64,000 nt of DNA from Martensiomyces pterosporus (lineage: Eukaryota > Kickxellomycota > Kickxellomycetes > Kickxellales > Kickxellaceae). The notes under the pieces are model-generated. The model made no database searches. It was not told the origin of the DNA and saw nothing but the letters and a program-made list of their open reading frames with translations. This document shows positions 59,156 through 64,000 of this stretch, in pieces. Each line of letters begins with the position of its first letter. Positions within the stretch are counted from its first letter, which is position 1. The stretch lies in NCBI GenBank assembly GCA_025201845.1, contig MU603966.1, positions 62,001-126,000 on the forward strand, read 5' to 3'. Made by a program: the position numbers and the translations under genes.

Positions 59156-61088
59156 TTAATGCAGCGAGAGTTTGTGTATGTGTGCGTCTTAGAGCGGCCT
59201 GTACGTGTGCGAGTGTGTGCGAGTGTGTGCGAGTGTGTGCGAGTGTGTGCGAGTGTGTGCGTGTGCAGCAAGGGAGCGATATAGTGCGAGATAAGAGCAG
59301 GAGGAATAGTATTGCGGAGGGAGAAAGAGAACGAGTCAGGGCAAAGATAGTGCCCAAGCGAGCCACGGGAGAGTTGCCGTAGATGATATCTGCGTCTCAG
59401 CCCAGAAGAGAGCAGGAAGCTGCAAGGATTTTTCCTGATGGTCAATAGCCGTGCTCAGACGGGAAACCGCTTGGAGTGAATGCGAGGTGGCTGGATTGTC
59501 CCGAGCGTTTGTATTGTTGGCCACGCTTTCATGCGACTCTGAAGCCGTCGGTGCTGCTGGCCTTTTTTATCCAGCTGCTGCCCAATAGCGTTGTGGTGAG
59601 TAAAAAAAAAAAAATAGAAAGCAAAGGCGAGGATTCAAGAGCACAAAGAAATTGTGCGGAAAGGCAACAGACAGCAGGCTGCCTGGATGGGACAAGATGA
59701 GCTGAGGAGTCCGAGGTGAGATACGATGAAGAGCGTGTGCGTGTGCGCAGTGCTTGCGTATGAGGCGGACCTTTGCTGGGTGCTGGCCTTGGGGCTGTTT
59801 GGTACGGGCAGTAAACCCAGTAGCGCCTTTACAGAATGGCTGAGGAGGAGAGTGGAAGTGTGGGCTGGTGGTGGTGGTGGTGGTGGAGAAACTGGCAACT
59901 TGGTAGTAGCAGTATGTTTGCAACTAGATATGCAGTAAGCCGAGCAAAGAAAGGCTACTATGAAGAGTGAGCGTCCGGCGCTGGCAAAATGAGTAGACGA
60001 TGCCGCCGTGTATGCGACGTAGCTGCTGGCCTGTATTCGCGCGCAAGAATAAATAATGCCTAGTAGTACAGAGGTAATAATAACAAGTGGAGGCAGCAGC
60101 AGGCAGAGCGGAAATGTCTGGAAAGGACAGAAGGGTGCCAGCGGCCTCAGACGCTCCATCTCCCGCTTTTGTGGTTTGCGTGCAGTTCTGAATTGACTGA
60201 TGCGCCTTTCTGTCCATCCCCTGTTTGTTTTCGTTCGTTGAGCGTAAACAAGCGCAAGCAGGCAGCTCAGTGTGCCTTCCCCCACGCCTCCGTGCTTGAT
60301 GTTCGCCGGGCGCGGGGAGGTGCGTGCGGGGGGGGGGTTGGAGCAGCATAAAAACAGGAGCAGTGTCGATCCCAGCATGTAGAGGCTACAGCCATTGCTG
60401 GTGCCCTTGCTGTCCGAGCAAGGGGAGATTAGCGCTGGATGCGTAGCCTCCCCACATAGCTTGCTGGGTCATCCACTAGCTGCGCTGTGTCGACAGGCAG
60501 TCAGTCTTTTGTGGCAGGCTTGCAACCACAACGAGGCCCACGTCTCTTCTTCCTCTCTGCCTACGCATGGCGGCACCCACACCGCATTAGGCACCCATTC
60601 CAGAAAAGCCAGAACGTGCTGCCTGCGTGTGCTGTGCTCGCTCACAATGCCGCCGCGCCGTGCAAATTAAAGTTCCTACACGCTTATGCCTCTGCCGCAT
60701 CCGCGTGGTGCTGCAGTGCATGCACAAGTGCATACATGTCGGGTGTGTGAATCCGTGTGCTTTGCACATGCGTCAGAGCTGCTGAGACATGATGTCAGCC
60801 TGACTGAGCGGCCCCTCCTTCGCTCAATGGCTGCTCGCCATCTAGCATAACCCATACCAAAGAAAAGAAGGAATCACAAAACGCCGCTTTGGCTTTTCTC
60901 CATCACATTAAAAATAGCCTGCAGCCGTGCCACTAGGCTGCTGTCTATATATAAGTGCGGAGCCACTGCTCTCAAAGAACCTGGCACACGCGGCGAACGA
61001 AAAAAAACTGCAGCAAATATAATATTTCCCCTGAATATGTAGCGCGATATCTCATTCGCGTGTGCCTGGACCTTTGCTGGCCAGCCAG
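59156..61088. other. 1.9-kb intergenic region, no gene seen
   Basis: This stretch contains the LIM gene leader with a 10-bp microsatellite, an A13 run (about 59602-59613), GGT repeats (about 59866-59886) and a G9 run (about 60330-60338). Overlapping ORFs, the longest 247 codons on the minus strand (59635-60378), are low-complexity and not coding-like. No RNA gene is recognised. Confidence 0.4.
59211..59260. repeat. 10-bp microsatellite, five perfect units
   Basis: Five consecutive copies of gagtgtgtgc occupy 59211-59260, flanked by decayed GT-rich units on both sides. It lies 50-105 bp upstream of the LIM protein start, so probably within the 5' leader, where on the transcript it is a CA-rich repeat. 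Confidence 0.95.
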
Positions 61089-61589
61089 TCACCGGATGCG
61101 AGCCTTTGTCTCCAGGAACTCCTTGGCTTCATTGATCTTCGTGGCGAGATACGGCGAACCGCCACGATCCGGGTGGTTGAGCAGCATGATTGTGCGGTGC
61201 GCCTTCTTGACCTTATCCTTTGTAAGCGAGCTCTCCCTACAGCCATCGTTGGCATTTAGCAGCACCAATGCCGCACATGTTATCAGGCAGGATATAGGAA
61301 TGGGTGCACGCATGCCTTTCGGGGAAGGCGGGCGGTAGAGGCAGTAGAAAAGCCGCCAGCCAGGTTTATACGCGTTTTGTCAGACCGACACTTACTTCAG
61401 GCCAAGAATCTGCGCTGCCTCGCGCTTGCTCATCTTTGGATCGAACCCTCCTTTCAAGAACTGCTTTGGCACAGGCGTAACGCCCTTAAGCACCGGTCCG
61501 GCAGACCTTCCCTTGGAGATGGCCTTGAGTGCTATGCCGCATGCGGCTGCCCCAGCTACGCCAAGTCCAAGAAGAACAGGTGTGCTCAT
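61089..61589 (-). CDS. PAM18: TIM23 import-motor J protein Pam18/Tim14 (two exons)
   Basis: Exon 1 (61396-61589) encodes [20 protein letters not shown], a membrane helix, then [20 protein letters not shown]. The intron is 61237-61395 (159 bp, GTAAGT...TAG, phase 2). Exon 2 (61089-61236) continues [20 protein letters not shown], with the HPD motif, and ends [15 protein letters not shown]. The product is 113 residues, close to animal DNAJC19. Pam18 stimulates mitochondrial Hsp70 during protein import, paired with Pam16. The frame stays open upstream through an 80-bp duplication, so a longer N-terminus or extra 5' exon (as in yeast Pam18) is possible. Confidence 0.92.
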
Positions 61590-61600
61590 TGCTTGCCCGC

Positions 61601-61760
61601 TCGATTGCGAGTGTCCGGCTGCCGAAGCTGAGGAATCCACGGTTAAAACAATGCGAGGCGAAAGACAAGCCTCGCCAGTATCGATTGCGAGTGTCCGGCT
61701 GCCGAAGCTGAGGAATCCACGGTTAAAACAATGCGAGGCGAAAGACAAGCCTCGCCAGTA
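61601..61760. repeat. Perfect 80-bp tandem duplication
   Basis: Positions 61601-61680 and 61681-61760 are identical, beginning tcgattgcgagtgtccggct and ending cctcgccagta. On the minus strand each copy carries a TTTTAAC...CTCAG sequence, which looks like a branch point and 3' splice site just upstream of the PAM18 start. Confidence 0.96.
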
Positions 61761-62045
61761 TGAAGATTAGATAAAGGGGCAAAAGGCAAGAACACGGCAA
61801 ATTCAAGCCGAAAAGATATTGCGAATGCGAGAAGTAGTGAGCAAAAAAAGCGTCTTACTGGAATCGCGCTACTGCCTCCGCCTGATACGCCGTGCTCTGC
61901 TGCTTTGGCCATTAGCTGCCCGCGGATCGATGAGCCGCAAGCCGCAAGCCGCAAGCCTTGGGCGAGTCGCTTCTTTGCGTGCCCGTGGATGCAGTGTGGA
62001 GCAAGGAGCCGTGCTGCCTGGCCCCCTTTGCTGCTTTGCTGCTTT

Positions 62046-62093
62046 GCTTCCCTTGTTATTTGCTTCCCTTGTTATTTGCTTCCCTTGTTATTT
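62046..62093. repeat. 16-bp repeat, three perfect units
   Basis: Three tandem copies of gcttcccttgttattt occupy 62046-62093, 30 bp before the TGS1 start codon, within the likely 5' leader. A partial fourth unit (gcttcc) follows. Confidence 0.95.
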
Positions 62094-62123
62094 GCTTCCA
62101 GTCGAGCACGCTAAATGAGCTAG

Positions 62124-62936
62124 ATGGGAAAAGGAAGGAAGCGTCGGCTGGCGTCGTCGGATAGCAGCAGCATCCAGGGCCCCAAGCGAGCAAAAGCAGA
62201 CAGCCATGGCGATGGCGACGCGACGTTTACAACTTCGCAAGGCCAGGTGCTGCCAGCCAAGCTGAAAAAGTACTGGGCCCAAAGATTCAGATACTTCTGG
62301 AGGTTTGACGAAGGGATCCAGATCGATGAGGAGGGCTGGTACTCGGTTACGCCTGAGGCGATCGCCGAAAGCACGGCAGAACGCATTGCCCAGCTACACA
62401 ACAGCAAGAAAGGGGAGCGAGATTACGGACGGCTATGTGTGGTTGACGCGTTCTGCGGGGTCGGCGGGAACACAATAAAGTTTGCAGAGTGGTGCGAGCA
62501 TGTAATTGCCATTGAGATCGATCCAGCGAGGCTGGAGAAGGCGCGACATAACGCCAGGGTGTACGGCGTAGATGACCGCATCGAGTTCATTCTAGGCGAC
62601 TTTTACCAACTCGCTCCCCACTTGAAGGCAGACGTTGTTTTTATGAGTCCACCGTGGGGCGGCCCCGAGTATCTATGCGCTGACACTTTTGACATGGACC
62701 AAATGCCGTTCCATACAGGACAGGAGTGGCTGGACCGAGCGAGGCTGGTATCCGACAACATTGTATACTACATGCCTAGAAACTGCGATCCAGCCCAGCT
62801 GGCCCAGCTGTTCCCGGGAGCACCATGCGACATCGAAATGAACATGTTTGGCGGGGTTCTCAAGGCCGTTACTGTCTACTACAGCCAGCTGGCACTATAC
62901 GGCAGCAGCAATCCGCGTGCATTTGGCTGCGACTAA
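62124..62936 (+). CDS. TGS1: Trimethylguanosine synthase Tgs1
   Basis: The 270-residue product has a basic, Ser-rich N-terminus and the recognition segment KKYWAQRFRYFWRFDEGIQI. The SAM site VVDAFCGVGGNTIKFA is followed by VIAIEIDPARLEKARHNARV and the catalytic VVFMSPPWGGPEYL. It hypermethylates the m7G cap of snRNAs and snoRNAs to the trimethyl form. The length is similar to fungal Tgs1 and far shorter than the animal enzyme. The start MGKGRKRRLAS is the first ATG. No intron is needed. Confidence 0.95.
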   Translation: MGKGRKRRLASSDSSSIQGPKRAKADSHGDGDATFTTSQGQVLPAKLKKYWAQRFRYFWRFDEGIQIDEEGWYSVTPEAIAESTAERIAQLHNSKKGERDYGRLCVVDAFCGVGGNTIKFAEWCEHVIAIEIDPARLEKARHNARVYGVDDRIEFILGDFYQLAPHLKADVVFMSPPWGGPEYLCADTFDMDQMPFHTGQEWLDRARLVSDNIVYYMPRNCDPAQLAQLFPGAPCDIEMNMFGGVLKAVTVYYSQLALYGSSNPRAFGCD

Positions 62937-63190
62937 CGAAAAGCGAGCAGCACAAAGCGTATCGGTTGTGCTTGCCGCGCATCCCTCACGTGGAGCTGCC
63001 CACAAGACTATCTGCTGCACAGTAGCTGTTATTCTCGCAAGCGGGCTTTTCCTGGCAAGCCGCGTGGCCAGCGCCTCTTGAGTACGCTTTTTAGCTGTCA
63101 ATTCTGTTTTTGCAAGATCTTAGAAGAGATCCATAGAGATCCATATTCTCCTCGCACTGGAGGAACGCGACAGCAAGCGATAAACAGACC

Positions 63191-63984
63191 ATGCCATCCA
63201 CCGATGAGCTGTATTTTATGCGCGCACTGGAGAGGTGCGAGAAGCAGCTGTCTGCGGGGTTCACAGACCCCTTGGACTCGGCGCAGGTGCGGAGACTGGC
63301 CAACATCGAGCATTTGCTCTCTGAATATGGCAGGCGCGACGGCAGCTCAAGAAATGGCAAATGCCAGAGCCGAGTTGACAGCGTAAAGAAAGGGGCACAG
63401 CCATGGATAGAAAAGAGGGATGCACTCGTAGAGTCCCTACGCACCATCCATGCGCTGAAGCCAAACGCAGACGAGACAGCAGACACAGGCGGGAAGGATG
63501 CATCGCCTGTGTCTGCATCCAATGCCGAGGTCAAAGGCAATGCTGAATCACAAAACGCCGAGGACAGCAGCAGCAGCAGCAGCAGCAGTGTAGTCGCAGA
63601 CAGCAGACCAGCTGAGCCAGCACCAGCAGTGCAGGCGCCCACAGGCACAAATGCAGATGCGGACCAGAGCCAGACAGAGAACAAACGAGGCGATCCAAAA
63701 CCAAAGGCAGCGGAAGAGCCCAAGTCTACCAGAAAGGAGCGGTCTGGCTTCGCTGAGAAAAGGCAGGGTAGGCACCACAAATGCCTGCACTTGGGTGTTT
63801 TGTTGTTGCAGCATTCATGCCAAAAGAAATCGCTCGTGGGCGGCGGTGGCTAGGTGTAGTATGTGGCCAGCCATCCGCTCGCAGGCGACAGCACTAAATG
63901 CTAACCTCTATGGATATAATGGTGCTTGGCGTCTGTTTTCTTTTTAGAACTCTTTGGCGAGATGGAGGGTCTGCGGCGCCGGGG
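63191..63984 (+). CDS. USE1-like ER SNARE, 5' part (runs off right edge)
   Basis: Exon 1 (63191-63767) starts MPSTDELYFMRALERCEKQL. An N-terminal helical region (about 1-100) and a Ser/Ala/Lys-rich linker with a poly-Ser run follow. The intron is 63768-63947 (180 bp, GTAGGC...TAG, phase 1). A 37-bp exon 2 (63948-63984) adds ELFGEMEGLRRR before another GTAAGT donor at 63985. An N-terminal LxRCE segment, linker, then a basic ELxG...LR motif match the order in USE1 before its SNARE helix. The SNARE and membrane parts would lie outside the window. The family call is moderate. Confidence 0.5.
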
Positions 63985-64000
63985 GTAAGTTGGAAGCGAC

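Larger units (their letters stand above)
61590..62123. other. PAM18-TGS1 divergent spacer rich in tandem duplications
   Basis: This 534-bp divergent promoter region contains four separate tandem repeats: 80 bp x2, gccgcaa-type 7-mers (about 61932-61957), ctttgctg-type 8-mers (about 62025-62045) and a 16-mer x3. A possible extra PAM18 5' exon (minus strand, ATG near 61915, MAKAAEHGVSGGG) precedes GTAAGA/GTAGCG donors. Confidence 0.5.

Noticed and set aside
59211..59260. Possible CRISPR-like array
   Set aside because: Units are 10 bp with no spacers; it is a microsatellite in a fungal genome.
59635..60378. 247-codon minus-strand ORF in the LIM-PAM18 spacer
   Set aside because: Its composition follows low-complexity GGT and homopolymer runs and its codons are unlike neighbouring genes.

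Overview
The window is nuclear DNA of a fungus. Almost every gene has a clear fungal or eukaryotic orthologue: Dbp5, Mcm2, Nop2, Mpp10, Mis18, Rvs167, a BRO1/PalC-type protein, riboflavin RIB1 and a Nup42-like FG nucleoporin. Introns are short (about 70-270 bp), with GTRNGN donors, CTRAC/CTAAC-like branch points and YAG acceptors. Genes are dense and GC-moderate, with CT-rich leaders. An early-diverging, Kickxellales/Coemansia-like fungus fits the gene style, but that placement is inference. An 87-base N gap marks this as a draft scaffold.

Left part (1-25 kb): a vezatin/Inp2-like gene cut by the left edge; RRB1 and MPP10 diverging from one promoter region; an SSU1/Mae1-type anion exporter; a 1.4-kb stretch with a tandem duplication; an uncharacterised ORF; a 29-codon microgene; SF3B6; DGAT2; DBP5; a BRO1-domain protein; an amino-acid permease; MIS18; an Mpv17-family protein; RVS167; an aldehyde dehydrogenase; and a BAG/Snl1-like membrane protein.

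Middle part (24.5-42 kb), the most accessory-like stretch: a two-exon secreted I78-like protease-inhibitor gene carrying a 107-bp tandem duplication across its exon-intron border; the assembly gap; tRNA-Gln(TTG); two neighbouring small secreted proteins with CxxxC motifs and GPI-like tails; a DHHC palmitoyltransferase with an apparent GC-AG intron; second copies of Mpv17 and DGAT2; SDHC; a large 7-TM protein of unknown function with a roughly 740-residue disordered tail; a 37-codon microgene; and a CRAL-TRIO protein with a C-terminal membrane segment.

Right part (42-64 kb): RIB1; NUP42; NSA1; a TRIC-like channel; an NPC2/ML lipid-binding protein; COX19; NOP2; MCM2, whose start codon appears to sit alone on its own exon; a four-LIM protein; a 1.9-kb gap with no gene seen; PAM18; a slippage-prone spacer; TGS1; and a USE1-like SNARE gene cut by the right edge.

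Four genes serve ribosome assembly (RRB1, MPP10, NSA1, NOP2). Dbp5 and Nup42 act together at the nuclear pore in mRNA export. SDHC, Cox19, Pam18 and possibly the Mpv17 proteins are mitochondrial. DGAT2, NPC2, CRAL-TRIO and BAR proteins serve lipids and membranes. These are neighbours by chance rather than operons. No prokaryotic-type defence system, CRISPR array or transposon was seen. The least explained objects are the two microgenes, the CxxxC/I78 secreted cluster and the 7-TM protein.
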